DNA from: Microbispora catharanthi
GTDB taxonomy: Bacteria > Actinomycetota > Actinomycetes > Streptosporangiales > Streptosporangiaceae
DNA: 64,000 bases
Direction of reading: 5' to 3'
NCBI RefSeq assembly: GCF_006334915.2
Contig: NZ_VDMA02000024.1
Span: 62,001 to 126,000 of the forward strand
Part shown: piece by piece, positions 37,045 to 45,783 of the stretch
How the letters are laid out: the number at the start of each line of letters is the position of its first letter
How positions within the stretch are numbered: the first letter of the stretch is position 1
Program-made: the position numbers and the translations under genes
The notes under the pieces: generated by a model
The model's input: only the letters and a program-made list of their open reading frames with translations
What the model was told of the DNA's origin: nothing
Databases searched by the model: none

Positions 37045-37764
37045 TCAGGGCGGCGGGCTTCCGATCCACCAGCGGACGGCCGCGGCGGCCGTCTGCGGTG
37101 GCACCTGGTGCCCGCCGCGGAACTCCTCGTACGTCACCTCGTAACCGCTCTCCCGAAGGTCGGGGACGAGGCGCCTGCTGCATCGGTCGATCGGCAGCAC
37201 CCGGTCGGAGACGCCGTGCGAGACGAAGATCCGGGGACGGCCGTGCCGGATCATCGGGGCCATGAAGCCCGGGGAGAACGCGAGCACGGCGTGGAACAGG
37301 TCGCCGTTGGCCAGGCCCAGCGACAGGGCGTAGGAGGCGCCGTCGGAGAAACCCGCCAGGGCCACGCCGTCGAGTCCGACGGCCGCACGGGAGAACGCCT
37401 CCTCCAGCGCGGCGTCGATCCTGGACACGTCCGCGCCGTACCCGCCGACGATCACGTCCCAGGTGGTGGAGACGGCCTGCGGCGCGAGCAGCAGCACGCC
37501 GAACTCCTCGGCCTGGGGCAGCAGCCACTCGAGCGCCTGCTCCGCCGCGCCGCCCGCGCCGTGCAGCACGACGGCGAGCATGGACGGCCCGGGTTCCGGA
37601 GCGGGCGGCACGTAGAACAGGGCACGCCCGCCCAGGCGGTGGAGGCCCGGTGCGAGAGGCGCGGCGTGCTGGGGTGGCACCGCGACGGGACGGGCGGACA
37701 GGCGGCCGTGTCGCACGCCCTCCTCGGGCCCCGGATGGGGCCGGCTCCGCTCCGGCGTGGCCAT
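37045..37764 (-). CDS. Alpha/beta hydrolase (phospholipase/carboxylesterase type)
   Basis: This serine esterase has 239 aa; ATG 37764 follows GGGAGG by eight bases, whereas the GTG nine bases upstream would lie on top of it. The nucleophile Ser is in ALAGFSDGASYAL (G-x-S-x-G), the acid Asp in HGVSDRVLPID and the His in FRGGHQVPP. The oxyanion strand VVLHGAGGAA is present. It has no signal peptide. The catalytic order and the length fit the dienelactone hydrolase/carboxylesterase group. It converges with the GH43 gene; the substrate is unknown. Confidence 0.92.
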   Translation of the reverse strand: MATPERSRPHPGPEEGVRHGRLSARPVAVPPQHAAPLAPGLHRLGGRALFYVPPAPEPGPSMLAVVLHGAGGAAEQALEWLLPQAEEFGVLLLAPQAVSTTWDVIVGGYGADVSRIDAALEEAFSRAAVGLDGVALAGFSDGASYALSLGLANGDLFHAVLAFSPGFMAPMIRHGRPRIFVSHGVSDRVLPIDRCSRRLVPDLRESGYEVTYEEFRGGHQVPPQTAAAAVRWWIGSPPP

Positions 37765-37859
37765 CGGCCTCACCTCCCGCCCACGGGTCTACCCGTCCTG
37801 GCCGCCGGTCACCTCATTCCCGGCGGCCGCGAGACCCGGTGGTCGGGAGGCGGCGGCCT

Positions 37860-38606
37860 TCAGCCGCGGGTGGCGGCGATCACCTCTGTGACCAGGGCGG
37901 GCGAGGTGACCCGGCGGACGTACTCGGGCTGGCGCAGCTCACCGCCCATGAAGGGGTACGGGTTGCGGTGGACGGCCGGGCTGGGCTCGTCCACCAGGGC
38001 GGCGAAGTGGATCTCCCCGGCCCCGGTCGCCTCGACCACCCGGCTCACGTTGCGCGGGGTGATGCCGCCTCCGGGCATGACGACCAGCCGGTCGCCGGCC
38101 CGCTCCACCAGTTCGGCGATCAGCGGCGCGCCCTCCAGGGCCGAGCTGTCCTGGCCGGAGGTGAGCACCCGGTCGATCCCCAGGCCGGCCAGCGTCTCCA
38201 GCGCGGCGAAGGGATCGGCCGTCATGTCGAAGGCACGGTGGAAGGTGACCGAGAGCCCGTCGGCCGCGTCGATCAGCCGCTTGGCCACCTCGGTGTCCAC
38301 CTCCCCGGCCGGGGTGAGCGCGCCGATCACGACGCCCTGCGCCCCGGCGTCGCGCACGGCCGCCACGTCGCGGACCATTGCCGCGACCTCGTGCTCGTCG
38401 TAGACGAAGTCGCCGCCGCGCGGCCGGATGATCACGTGGACCCGGATCGACGAGACCACCGCGAGCGTGGCCTCGACCGTGCCCAGGGTGGGCGTCAGGC
38501 CGCCCTCGAACAGCGCGGCGCACAGCTCGACGCGGTGCGCGCCCGCCCGCTCGGCGGCCAGCGCCCCGGCCGTGCTGTCGATGCAGATCTCGTACGTCAG
38601 GCTCAT
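37860..38606 (-). CDS. cutC: CutC-family protein
   Basis: This cytoplasmic TIM-barrel protein has 248 aa. Family members start with a short strand M-x-x-E-x-C-x-D-S, matching MSLTYEICIDSTAGAL at ATG 38606; an in-frame ATG 38618 overlaps the asparaginase stop (ATGA) and is the alternative, with a weak RBS. Conserved elements are AGAHRVELCAAL, GGLTPTLGTV, VHVIIRPRGGDFVYDE, FHRAFDMT, DRVLTSGQ and VMPGGGITPRNV. CutC was linked to copper homeostasis in enterobacteria, though that role is disputed and its reaction is not settled. Its place as last gene of an asparaginase/amino-acid importer operon suggests a metabolic rather than copper role. Confidence 0.93.
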   Translation of the reverse strand: MSLTYEICIDSTAGALAAERAGAHRVELCAALFEGGLTPTLGTVEATLAVVSSIRVHVIIRPRGGDFVYDEHEVAAMVRDVAAVRDAGAQGVVIGALTPAGEVDTEVAKRLIDAADGLSVTFHRAFDMTADPFAALETLAGLGIDRVLTSGQDSSALEGAPLIAELVERAGDRLVVMPGGGITPRNVSRVVEATGAGEIHFAALVDEPSPAVHRNPYPFMGGELRQPEYVRRVTSPALVTEVIAATRG

Positions 38607-38617
38607 GCTCTCCCCCA

Positions 38618-39568
38618 TCAGAACGCCGCGTGAATCTCGCCGACCGGGACTCCCCCGCCCAGCACCGGAACGGTCGCGAACTCGGCCGCCGCCGAGACGT
38701 CCGCGCCCGCGGCCCGCAGCGCCGCGAGCGCGATCGCCGTCGTGGCCCGGGGGCCGCCGTCGATCGCCTTGACGGCCGCCGCGTGCCCGGAGGCGAGCGC
38801 CACGACCAGCACTCCCTCGGCGCCGCCCTTCACCACGGCGCCGGGCAGCGCCCGCATCAGGCGGGTGTTCACGTGGCCGGTCCCGCCGACGTACTCCGGA
38901 TGCGCCCGCATGGCGTCGGCGACCGCGCGCGGCGGCGTCCCCGGCGCGGACACGACCATGGCGCGTACGGCGCGGGCCAGGCCCGTCAGCGAGATCCCGA
39001 ACAGCGGGGCGCCGCAGCCGTCGACGGCGACGTGGGCGGCCTTCTCCCCCGACAGCTCCTCCACCACCGACCTGACCCGCTCCTGCACGAAGTGGCCGGG
39101 ATCGAGGTAGGTGGCGGTGGGCGCGCCGGCGGCCACGGCGGCGGCGAGCATCGCGGCGTGCTTGCCCGAGCAGTTCATCCGCTCCCGCGACGGCCCGAGG
39201 CCCGCCCGCACCAGGGCCTGCCGGGCGGCCTCGTCCTCCGGCCAGTCGGGCGGGCAGCGCAGGTCGCCGAAGCCGAGCCCGGCCTCGCCGAGCATCCCGG
39301 CCACGAGCCGCACGTGGAAGTCCTCCCCCGTGTGGCTGCCCGCGGCGATCGCGAGCGCGGGGCCCTGCAGGTGGGCCCCGGCGAGCAGGCAGGCGAGGGC
39401 CTGGAACGGCTTGGCCGACGAGCGCGGCAGCACCGGCGCGTCCACCGGGCCGCGCGCGACGGCGACCTCACCGCCCGACGAGAGCGCGACCGCGCTGCCG
39501 AAGTGGACGCTCTCCACGAAGCCGGACCGCACGACCTCCGCGAGCGGGGCGTATTCAGCGAGGGACAC
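38618..39568 (-). CDS. L-asparaginase II family protein (rhizobial type)
   Basis: This cytoplasmic protein has 316 aa and a GTG start that overlaps the permease stop by 14 bases. It belongs to the Asparaginase_II/AnsA family, distinct from the E. coli enzymes: PRSSAKPFQALAC, the catalytic cluster MNCSGKHAAML, VDGCGAPLFG and VVKGGAEGVLVV are all present. Family members hydrolyse L-asparagine to aspartate and ammonia. Position directly after an amino-acid importer suggests the imported substrate is asparagine or a related amide. The stop overlaps the downstream cutC reading. Confidence 0.92.
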   Translation of the reverse strand: MSLAEYAPLAEVVRSGFVESVHFGSAVALSSGGEVAVARGPVDAPVLPRSSAKPFQALACLLAGAHLQGPALAIAAGSHTGEDFHVRLVAGMLGEAGLGFGDLRCPPDWPEDEAARQALVRAGLGPSRERMNCSGKHAAMLAAAVAAGAPTATYLDPGHFVQERVRSVVEELSGEKAAHVAVDGCGAPLFGISLTGLARAVRAMVVSAPGTPPRAVADAMRAHPEYVGGTGHVNTRLMRALPGAVVKGGAEGVLVVALASGHAAAVKAIDGGPRATTAIALAALRAAGADVSAAAEFATVPVLGGGVPVGEIHAAF

Positions 39569-40385
39569 GGATGATCCTCCTGCGCGGCCCGCCCCTGCCC
39601 GCCACGGAGCGGTCGAGGGAACGGGCGAGCGCGGACAGCGACGCGTTGACCACGAGGTAGACCAGCGCGACGACGATGTACGTCTGGATGAGCAGGCCGT
39701 TGTAGTTGGCCAGGACCTTGCCGCTGTAGAGCAGCTCGGCGTAGCTGACGACGAAACCGAGCGAGGTGTCCTTCAGCAGGCCGACCGACTGGCTGACGAT
39801 CGAGGGCAGCACCCGGCGGGCCGCCTGCGGCAGCACGACCAGCCGCATCGACTGCCCCTGGGTGAGCCCGAGGGCCAGGGCGGCCTCCCCCTGCCCCCGC
39901 TCCACGGACATGATCCCGGCGCGGAAGATCTCGGCGAACGCCGCCGCGTTGGACACGGCCAGCGGCACCACGAGCTTCCAGAACAGCGGCAGGTCCAGAC
40001 CGTACCTCGGCAGCGCGAACAGCACGAGGTAGACCAGCAGCAGCGCCGGGATCGTGCGCACGGCCTCGACGTACGCGGCGGACGGCAGGCGGACCGCGCG
40101 GCGCCGCGACAGCCGTCCGAGCGCGAGGGCGAGCCCTGCCGCCATCGCGAGCGTGGCGGACACGACGGCGGCCAGCGCCGTGGACCACAGCCCGCCGAGC
40201 AGGTAGCGCCACATCGGCCAGGTCGCGTACGGCTGCCAGCGCTCGGCGGCGAGCTGCCCGTTGGCGGCGAACTGGCGCACGGCCAGGGCCAGCAGGGCGA
40301 GCAGCACCAGCACGCCCGCGACGGTGGCGAGGCGGATGCGGCGGCGGGCGCGCGGGCCCGGCTCGTCGAACAGCAGGTTGCTCAC
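39555..40385 (-). CDS. Polar amino-acid ABC transporter permease (GluD-like)
   Basis: This membrane permease has 276 aa and a GTG start overlapping the previous permease stop by four bases. A variable N-terminal region and helix LATVAGVLVLLALLALAVRQ precede the His/Glu/Gln-type permease core: LLGGLWSTALAAVVSATLAM, then YVEAVRTIPALLLVYLVLFA. The EAA loop reads GQGEAALALGLTQGQSMRLV. It forms the channel with the GluC-like partner. The overlaps with its neighbours indicate one operon. Confidence 0.93.
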   Translation of the reverse strand: MSNLLFDEPGPRARRRIRLATVAGVLVLLALLALAVRQFAANGQLAAERWQPYATWPMWRYLLGGLWSTALAAVVSATLAMAAGLALALGRLSRRRAVRLPSAAYVEAVRTIPALLLVYLVLFALPRYGLDLPLFWKLVVPLAVSNAAAFAEIFRAGIMSVERGQGEAALALGLTQGQSMRLVVLPQAARRVLPSIVSQSVGLLKDTSLGFVVSYAELLYSGKVLANYNGLLIQTYIVVALVYLVVNASLSALARSLDRSVAGRGGPRRRIIRVPR

Positions 40386-41026
40386 CGCGCCACCGCCAGC
40401 CGCCGTTCGAGCCGCCCCGTCACGAACCCGGCGCAGGCGGCGACCGCCGCGTACGCCAGGCCCGCCCCCACGAAGATCGGGATGGGCTGCGCCTCCAACA
40501 GGTTCACCCGGTTGGCGGCGGCGGTCAGCTCGACCACGCCCACGGCCGCCGCGAGCGAGGTGTTCATCGTGAGCGCGATGAAGATGTTGCCGATCGGCTG
40601 GACGACGGTCCGCAGCGCCTGGGGCAGCACGACGTGGCGCAGCGACTGGCCGAACGTCAGCCCCAGGGCGCGGGCCGCCTCGCCCTGACCGGCGGAGATC
40701 GCGTTGACGCCCGAGCGGAGGGCCTCGGCGATGTAGGCGCCCTCGTACAGCGCGATCACCACGATGGCCGTGGTGGTCAGGCCGGCCTTGAGCCCGATCT
40801 CGGGCAGGCCGAAGACCGCGAGCACGAGCAGCACGAGCAGCGGGAGGTTCTGCAGGGTCTCGACGTAGACGGTCGCGACCGCGCGCAGGACCGGGACCGG
40901 CCCGACCCGCATCGCCACGATCACGAGCCCCACGGCCGCGGCGCCGACGAACGACGCCGCGGTCATCTGGAGGGTCACGACCAGCCCCTGCCAGAACTCG
41001 GGCAGGTGATCAAGCAGCGCCGACAT
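40382..41026 (-). CDS. Polar amino-acid ABC transporter permease (GluC-like)
   Basis: This membrane permease has 214 aa, starting MSALLDHLPEFWQGLVV at ATG 41026, which shares one base with the substrate-binding protein stop. Core motifs are VYVETLQNLPLLVLLVLAVF and the EAA loop GQGEAARALGLTFGQSLRHV, followed by VVLPQALRTVVQPIGN, all typical of GluC/HisM proteins. It is shorter than GluD because it lacks the extra N-terminal segment. It works with the GluD-like permease and the ATPase upstream. Confidence 0.94.
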   Translation of the reverse strand: MSALLDHLPEFWQGLVVTLQMTAASFVGAAAVGLVIVAMRVGPVPVLRAVATVYVETLQNLPLLVLLVLAVFGLPEIGLKAGLTTTAIVVIALYEGAYIAEALRSGVNAISAGQGEAARALGLTFGQSLRHVVLPQALRTVVQPIGNIFIALTMNTSLAAAVGVVELTAAANRVNLLEAQPIPIFVGAGLAYAAVAACAGFVTGRLERRLAVAR

Positions 41027-41949
41027 CAGGAACCCGGCACCGACCCGATCTCGGGCGGCGTGGGGGCCTCGCCCTGCACGACCGTGCCGAGGGAGTTCTT
41101 CCAGATGTCCTGCCAGACCCCGTTCGCCTGGATCTTCTTCAGCCAGTCGTTGACGAACGACTTGAACTGGTCGTCGCCGTGCTTGAGGCCGATGCCGTAC
41201 GGGTCCTGGGTGAACGGCTTGGTCACGACCTGCAGTTCGGGGTCCTTCTTGGCGTCGGCGACCAGCAGCGTCTCGTCCTGCACGTAGGCGACGCCGCGGT
41301 CCTGCTTGAGCGCCTGGACGCACTCGGGGTCGCCGCCGAAGGTGATGATCTTCGCCTGCGGCGCGAGCTTCTTGATCGCGGGAATGGCGGGGGTGTTGGC
41401 CCCGGCGATGACGGTCTTGCCGTTCAGGTCCTGCGGCGAGGAGATCCCCGTCGTGCCCTTCTTGACGGCGATGGACAGGCCCGAGGAGTAGTACGGCCCG
41501 GCGAAGGCGACCTGCTCGGCCCGCTCGGGGGTGATCGTGTAGGTCTGGAAGACCACGTCGACGGTGCCGTTGCTCAGCAGCGCCTCCCGGGTCTCGGACG
41601 CCGAGTTGACGATCTTCACCTTCGGCTGCCCGATGATGTACTTGGCCAGCGCCTTGCCGAGGTCGGCGTCGAAGCCCTCCACCTCGCCGGTGGCAGGGTT
41701 CTGCTGGGACAGCAGCGGCGCGTCGAGGGAGCCGCCGACGATCAGCTCGCCGCGCTGCTTGATCTTCTCCATCGTCGAGCCGGGCAGGATGTCCGCGGCG
41801 GCGGCCACCGGGGCCTTGGCGAGCACGCCACCGCCGCCGCCCTCGCTCGCGCCCGGCACGGCCGAGCCGGCCGAGTCCGTCCCGGCACAGGCCGTCAGGC
41901 CGGCCATCGCCACCGCGGCGACAGCGGCCACCCGCTTAATGGACACCAT
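41026..41949 (-). CDS. Amino-acid-binding lipoprotein (GluB-like, SBP_bac_3)
   Basis: This extracytoplasmic lipoprotein has 307 aa. The signal MVSIKRVAAVAAVAMAGLTAC has its lipobox Cys at residue 21. A Gly/Ala-rich linker follows. The SBP_bac_3 domain has GELIVGGSLDAPLLSQQNP, VEGFDADLGKALAKYI (the conserved G-F-D-x-D-L/I-x-x-A signature), EALLSNGTVDVVFQTYTITP and DPYGIGLKHGDDQ. It would bind a polar amino acid, perhaps Glu, Gln, Asn or Asp, given the asparaginase downstream. The order ATPase, SBP, permease, permease matches corynebacterial gluABCD. Confidence 0.93.
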   Translation of the reverse strand: MVSIKRVAAVAAVAMAGLTACAGTDSAGSAVPGASEGGGGGVLAKAPVAAAADILPGSTMEKIKQRGELIVGGSLDAPLLSQQNPATGEVEGFDADLGKALAKYIIGQPKVKIVNSASETREALLSNGTVDVVFQTYTITPERAEQVAFAGPYYSSGLSIAVKKGTTGISSPQDLNGKTVIAGANTPAIPAIKKLAPQAKIITFGGDPECVQALKQDRGVAYVQDETLLVADAKKDPELQVVTKPFTQDPYGIGLKHGDDQFKSFVNDWLKKIQANGVWQDIWKNSLGTVVQGEAPTPPEIGSVPGS

Positions 41950-41971
41950 CGGGGTCCACCATCCTTTGCGA

Positions 41972-42700
41972 TCAGTGCGTGAGTACCTTGGCCAGGAAGT
42001 CCCTGGCCCGATCGGTCCGGGGGGAGTCGAAGAAGGCGTTCGGCTCCCCCGTCTCGACGATCCGGCCGCCGTCCATGAACACCACGCGGTCGGCCGCGCG
42101 GCGCGCGAACCCCATCTCGTGGGTGACGACGACCATGGTCATGCCGTCGGCGGCCAGGCCCGTCATCACGTCGAGGACCTCGCCGACCATCTCCGGGTCG
42201 AGCGCCGAGGTGGGCTCGTCGAAGAGCATGACCTTGGGCCGCATGGCGAGCGCGCGGGCGATGGCGGCGCGCTGCTGCTGGCCGCCCGACAGCCGCGCGG
42301 GCTGCTTGCCGGCCTGCTCGGCGATGCCGACCCGGGCCAGCAGCTCGTGGGCGGTCCGCTCGGCCTCGGCGCGGCTCACGCCGCGCACCTTCGTCGGCGC
42401 GAGCATCACGTTCTCCAGCACGGTCTTGTGCTGGAAGAGGTTGAAGTTCTGGAAGACCATCCCCACGTCGGCCCGCAGCCGGGCCAGCGCGCGGCCCTCC
42501 GCGGGCACGGGCACCCCGTCGACGAGGATCTCGCCCGAGTCCGCCGCCTCCAGCCGGTTGAGGCACCGGCACAGCGTCGACTTGCCGGACCCGGAGGGGC
42601 CGATCACCACCACGACCTCGCCGCGCGCCACGTCGAGGTCGACGTCGTGCAGCACGTGGTGCTCACCGAACCACTTGTTGAGGCCTCGTACCCGAATCAT
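41972..42700 (-). CDS. Polar amino-acid ABC transporter ATPase (GluA/GlnQ-like)
   Basis: This cytoplasmic ATPase has 242 aa. ATG 42700 ([17 protein letters not shown]) is preferred because AAGGA stands eight bases upstream; the ATG two codons earlier touches the RBS. Motifs: Walker [11 protein letters not shown]-loop [17 protein letters not shown], signature LSGGQQQR, Walker [14 protein letters not shown]-loop VVVTHEMGF. It is the first gene of the importer-asparaginase-cutC operon. Just upstream, within its leader, is the palindrome CTTCGAAATCGAAG, a candidate operator for the divergent ROK regulator. Confidence 0.94.
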   Translation of the reverse strand: MIRVRGLNKWFGEHHVLHDVDLDVARGEVVVVIGPSGSGKSTLCRCLNRLEAADSGEILVDGVPVPAEGRALARLRADVGMVFQNFNLFQHKTVLENVMLAPTKVRGVSRAEAERTAHELLARVGIAEQAGKQPARLSGGQQQRAAIARALAMRPKVMLFDEPTSALDPEMVGEVLDVMTGLAADGMTMVVVTHEMGFARRAADRVVFMDGGRIVETGEPNAFFDSPRTDRARDFLAKVLTH

Positions 42701-42710
42701 CGCCATCTTC

Positions 42711-42724
42711 CTTCGAAATCGAAG
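42711..42724. promoter_or_regulatory. CTTCGA-AA-TCGAAG palindrome, candidate ROK operator
   Basis: Two perfect 6-bp arms around AA sit just upstream of the importer RBS. On the minus strand, TTGACT elements lie farther upstream (around 42755-42785), so the site would be downstream of the promoter, where a repressor acts as a roadblock. The divergent ROK gene starts 81 bp away. Confidence 0.55.
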
Positions 42725-42804
42725 ATATGGCGGACCGTAATGGATGATTCTGGGCGAAGTCAACGCGTTGGCGCATAAAGTCAAGTCGTGGTATTCCTTC
42801 CTCC

Positions 42805-43947
42805 ATGCCAGGCAAAGAGAGGTTGCCGGTGCGGGGGGCGCAGGGCGACCTCCTGCGCCTCGTCGCCGCCGGCCACGCCGAGTCGCGGGCGGAACTCGCC
42901 CGCCTGTCCGGCCTGGCGGCCTCCAGCGTCTCGCTGCGCGTCGAAGAGCTGATCGGCAGCGGGCTGCTGGTGGAGGAGGGCGCGGGCACCTCCCGCGGCG
43001 GCCGGCGACCCCGCCGGCTGCGGCTCAGCCCCAGCGCGGGACTGCTCGCGGTCGCCGACCTGGGCGCCCACCACGCGCGCCTCGGCCTCCTCGACCTCAG
43101 CGGCACCCCGCTGGTGGTCGAGGAGCGCCCCTGCGAGATCGCGGACGGCCCCGAGGCGACCATCGACTGGATGTCCGCCGCGTTCGAGGACCTGATGGCC
43201 GCGCACGGCCCGCCCGGGGTCCCGCTGCGCGGGGTCGGCACGGGCATCCCCGGTCCTGTGGACCCGGCGACCGGCCGGGTCGTCGCGCCCTCGCGCATGC
43301 CCGGCTGGAACAACTTCCCCGTCGCGGAGCGCCTCGGCGCGCACTTCGACCTGCCGGTGCTGGTGGAGAACGACGCCAACCTCATGGCGGCCGGTGAGGC
43401 CAGGTCGTGGCCGAAGTGCGAGACGCTGATGGTGCTCAAGGCCGGCAGCGGCATCGGCTGCGGCGTGATGGTGAACGGCGCGCTCCACCGGGGACGGGGC
43501 GCGGCCGGGGACATCAGCCACGTGCGGGTCAGGAGCGACTCCTCGGTCACCTGCTCCTGCGGGCACGACGACTGCCTGGAGGCCTACGCCAGCGGCGCGG
43601 CCCTGATGAGCGTCCTCAACGAGCAGGGCATCGAGGTGCGGCGGCCGGCCGACGTCGTCGCGCTGGTCGAGGACGGGGTGCCCGAGGCCACCGCCCTCGT
43701 CCGCAACGCCGGCCGGCTCATCGGCGAGGTGCTGACCGTGCTGGTGAACTTCATCAATCCCGACGCGATCGTGGTCGGGGGCAGCCTGTCGCCGGCCGAG
43801 CCGTTGATCGCGTCGATCCGCGCGGCGGTGTACGAGCGGTGCCTGCCGCTGGCCACCCGCGACCTGGAGATCTCCACCACCCGGTCGGGACCCGACGCCG
43901 CCCTGCTCGGCGCCGGTTCCCTGCTGCTCGACGCCGTGCTCGCCTGA
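42805..43947 (+). CDS. ROK-family transcriptional regulator
   Basis: This regulator has 380 aa. Residues about 10-75 form a winged HTH ([20 protein letters not shown]) and the rest an ROK sugar-kinase-like fold: [16 protein letters not shown] (phosphate-1), [25 protein letters not shown], and the zinc-binding ROK signature [15 protein letters not shown] (C-x-C-G-x-x-x-C-x-E). It lacks nothing obvious of the kinase core, but the HTH marks it as a NagC/XylR-like repressor. Divergence from an amino-acid importer rather than a sugar system is unusual. It is followed 28 bp later by a HAD phosphatase. Confidence 0.93.
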   Translation: MPGKERLPVRGAQGDLLRLVAAGHAESRAELARLSGLAASSVSLRVEELIGSGLLVEEGAGTSRGGRRPRRLRLSPSAGLLAVADLGAHHARLGLLDLSGTPLVVEERPCEIADGPEATIDWMSAAFEDLMAAHGPPGVPLRGVGTGIPGPVDPATGRVVAPSRMPGWNNFPVAERLGAHFDLPVLVENDANLMAAGEARSWPKCETLMVLKAGSGIGCGVMVNGALHRGRGAAGDISHVRVRSDSSVTCSCGHDDCLEAYASGAALMSVLNEQGIEVRRPADVVALVEDGVPEATALVRNAGRLIGEVLTVLVNFINPDAIVVGGSLSPAEPLIASIRAAVYERCLPLATRDLEISTTRSGPDAALLGAGSLLLDAVLA

Positions 43948-43975
43948 ACACCGACCCTGAACGGACAGCCCGTAC

Positions 43976-44650
43976 GTGACCCGATACTGCCTCTTCGACC
44001 TCGATGGCACGCTGACCGACCCCGAGACCGGCATCGTCGCCTCGCTGCGGCACGCCCTTTCCGCGGTCGGGATGCCGGAGGTGGAGCACGGACGGCTCCG
44101 CGCCCTGATCGGTCCTCCCCTTCAGGACGCCTTCCTCCTCCTCGGCGTGCCGCGGGAGCGTCTCGATGAGGCGGTCCAGGCGTACCGCGACCGCTACACC
44201 GACGGGATGTACGAGAACGAGGTCATCGCGGGAATCCCCGCCGTGCTGGCGGCTCTCGTCGCCGACGGCTGGACCCTGGCGGTGGCGACGTCGAAACCGG
44301 CCGTCTACGCGGAGAAGATCCTGGTGCACTTCGGGCTCGACGGCTTCTTCGCGTACGTGGCCGGGGCGACGCTCGACGGGTCACGGCGGCACAAGGCGGA
44401 CGTCGTCCGGCACGCGCTCGACGTGCTCGGCGCCCCGCCCGAGGCGGCCGTCATGGTCGGCGACCGCAGTGAGGACGTCGCCGGCGCGGCCGCCTGCCGT
44501 GTGCGGAGCATCGCCGTGACGTGGGGGTTCGGCGAGGCGGCCGAGTTCGCCGATCCCGGCCTCATCGCCGTGGTGGACACGCCCGAGCGCCTCCTCGAGG
44601 TGCTCACACAGACGACGGCGGGCGCCCCTCCGGCGAGCGAGACGTCGTAG
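43976..44650 (+). CDS. HAD-family phosphatase (phosphoglycolate-phosphatase-like)
   Basis: This cytoplasmic hydrolase has 224 aa with a GTG start 28 bp after the ROK gene. HAD motif I FDLDGTLTDPETG carries both catalytic Asp; motif II is AVATSKP (Thr/Ser), motif III a Lys in RRHKADVV, and motif IV VGDRSEDVAGA. The cap domain is of the C1 type (about residues 17-85). The protein resembles Gph/PpaX/YqaB phosphatases acting on small sugar or glycolate phosphates. A link to the ROK regulator (for instance dephosphorylating its ligand) is possible but unsupported. Confidence 0.92.
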   Translation: MTRYCLFDLDGTLTDPETGIVASLRHALSAVGMPEVEHGRLRALIGPPLQDAFLLLGVPRERLDEAVQAYRDRYTDGMYENEVIAGIPAVLAALVADGWTLAVATSKPAVYAEKILVHFGLDGFFAYVAGATLDGSRRHKADVVRHALDVLGAPPEAAVMVGDRSEDVAGAAACRVRSIAVTWGFGEAAEFADPGLIAVVDTPERLLEVLTQTTAGAPPASETS

Positions 44651-44712
44651 CACACGTTCCGCGAGACAACGTCCCGGCATTGCGGAAAATCGCGTCGGTT
44701 CTCGGCCGGACT

Positions 44713-45090
44713 TCAGCCTGATACGAGTACGGTTTTCAGGTACAGCATGACGCCGAGGATCATCAGTATTTTCACTGCGAACATCAACTGGCCGGGCTGA
44801 AGCGTCTCCGGCTCACCTTTTTCGTGCGCCGTCCACGCCCATCGTCTTATGCCGGCACCCTGTCCCACGGAAGCGAGGGAAACAGCGATGAATCCGGCAG
44901 ACAGGTAACCGAGAGCCTCCCGCATCGGCCAAGCCCCGACCATCGCGGTCACGAGAACGAACAGAACACCCATCAGCGCCGCCAACGGGATTCGCCACCG
45001 GAATTTCTTCGTCGGCATCAGCAGCGAGAATCTGAGAATGAAGATTCCGATGCTCACCGCGGTCGCGATCCATAGGACGACTTCGGGCAC
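44713..45090 (-). CDS. Small integral membrane protein, unknown function
   Basis: This 125-aa protein has a GTG start (VPEVVLWIATAVSIGIF) eight bases after AAGGAG; the long upstream reading lacks coding character. Four hydrophobic segments are visible: LWIATAVSIGIFILRFSLLM, IPLAALMGVLFVLVTAMVGA, ALGYLSAGFIAVSLASV and LMFAVKILMILGVMLYLKTV. Charged patches are short (PTKKFRWR, TAHEKGEPE). No named motif is recognised. It stands alone, convergent with the HAD gene. Confidence 0.75.
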   Translation of the reverse strand: MPEVVLWIATAVSIGIFILRFSLLMPTKKFRWRIPLAALMGVLFVLVTAMVGAWPMREALGYLSAGFIAVSLASVGQGAGIRRWAWTAHEKGEPETLQPGQLMFAVKILMILGVMLYLKTVLVSG

Positions 45091-45429
45091 GCCACCCGCT
45101 CCTTGTCCGCTGTGTCGTTGTATCCCGAGCATAGGGGTCGCATGTCGGCCATGTCGTCCATGTCGGCAAGAACGTGAAACAGCGGTCCGGCGCCTCGGCC
45201 GACTCCGGCGAACCGGGCCACGGCTCACGAAGGCGCCTGGGAGCCACTGGCCGGCGCGGGTCGGTGCGCCGTCCACCGGCATCCCGGCGAAGGAAGCGCT
45301 CCACCTCGCCGTCGCGACCGGCCGGCTCAGGCAGGCGATGGCCGAAGGGAAGGCATCCGCGGCCGATCTTGATCTTTCACTCCACAATCGGCACGTGCTA
45401 ACTTCTCTTTGCATGTGCAGGGTTCGGTT
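45091..45429. other. 339-bp region upstream of the ArsR-MMPL operon
   Basis: No gene is supported here. It should hold divergent promoters for the small membrane protein and for the ArsR-like operon. The last 60 bp before the ArsR start are relatively AT-rich (45365-45420), consistent with a promoter, but I see no clear -35/-10 pair or palindrome. A short stretch (about 45246-45370) keeps a GC-rich third codon position without a usable start, which could be a gene remnant or chance. Confidence 0.45.
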
Positions 45430-45783
45430 ATGAGCGAGGCTGCTCCGACCGGGGACGAACTGGTGCGGGTGCTGGCCACGTTGGCCAACCCGCACCGGCT
45501 GCGGGTCGTCGCGGTGCTGGTGCGTGAGCGCAACTACGTGAGCCGGCTGGCGCGCGAGCTGGGCATCAGCCGGGCGCTGCTGCAGGTCCATCTACGGAAG
45601 TTGGAGGCGGCCGGTCTGGTGTCGGCACACCTGGAGCTGTCCGAGGACGGCAAGGCGATGAAGTTCTACGAGGTCAATCGGTTCGTGTTCACGCTCACGC
45701 CGGAGGCGATCGCCGCCGCCGCGCAGACGCTGACCATCCCGCATGCGGTGGAACGAGACGGTGAGGAGGGTTCGCGTTCATGA
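45430..45783 (+). CDS. ArsR-like winged-helix regulator
   Basis: This DNA-binding protein has 117 aa. ATG 45430 (MSEAAPTGDELVRVLATLAN) is used; in-frame upstream GTG/TTG codons are possible because the RBS is weak. The winged-helix core is LANPHRLRVVAVLVRERNYV, SRLARELGISRALLQVHLRK and LEAAGLVSAHLELSEDGKAM. No metal-binding Cys cluster is seen, so it is not a classical SmtB/ArsR metal sensor. The stop overlaps the next gene by four bases (ATGA). It probably controls this three-gene MMPL operon. Confidence 0.9.
   Translation: MSEAAPTGDELVRVLATLANPHRLRVVAVLVRERNYVSRLARELGISRALLQVHLRKLEAAGLVSAHLELSEDGKAMKFYEVNRFVFTLTPEAIAAAAQTLTIPHAVERDGEEGSRS

Noticed and set aside
45038-45433. Plus-strand frame before the ArsR-like gene
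   Set aside because: Partly codon-like in its 3' half but it lies antisense to the membrane protein start, has no credible start, and ends within the regulator's leader; at best a remnant.
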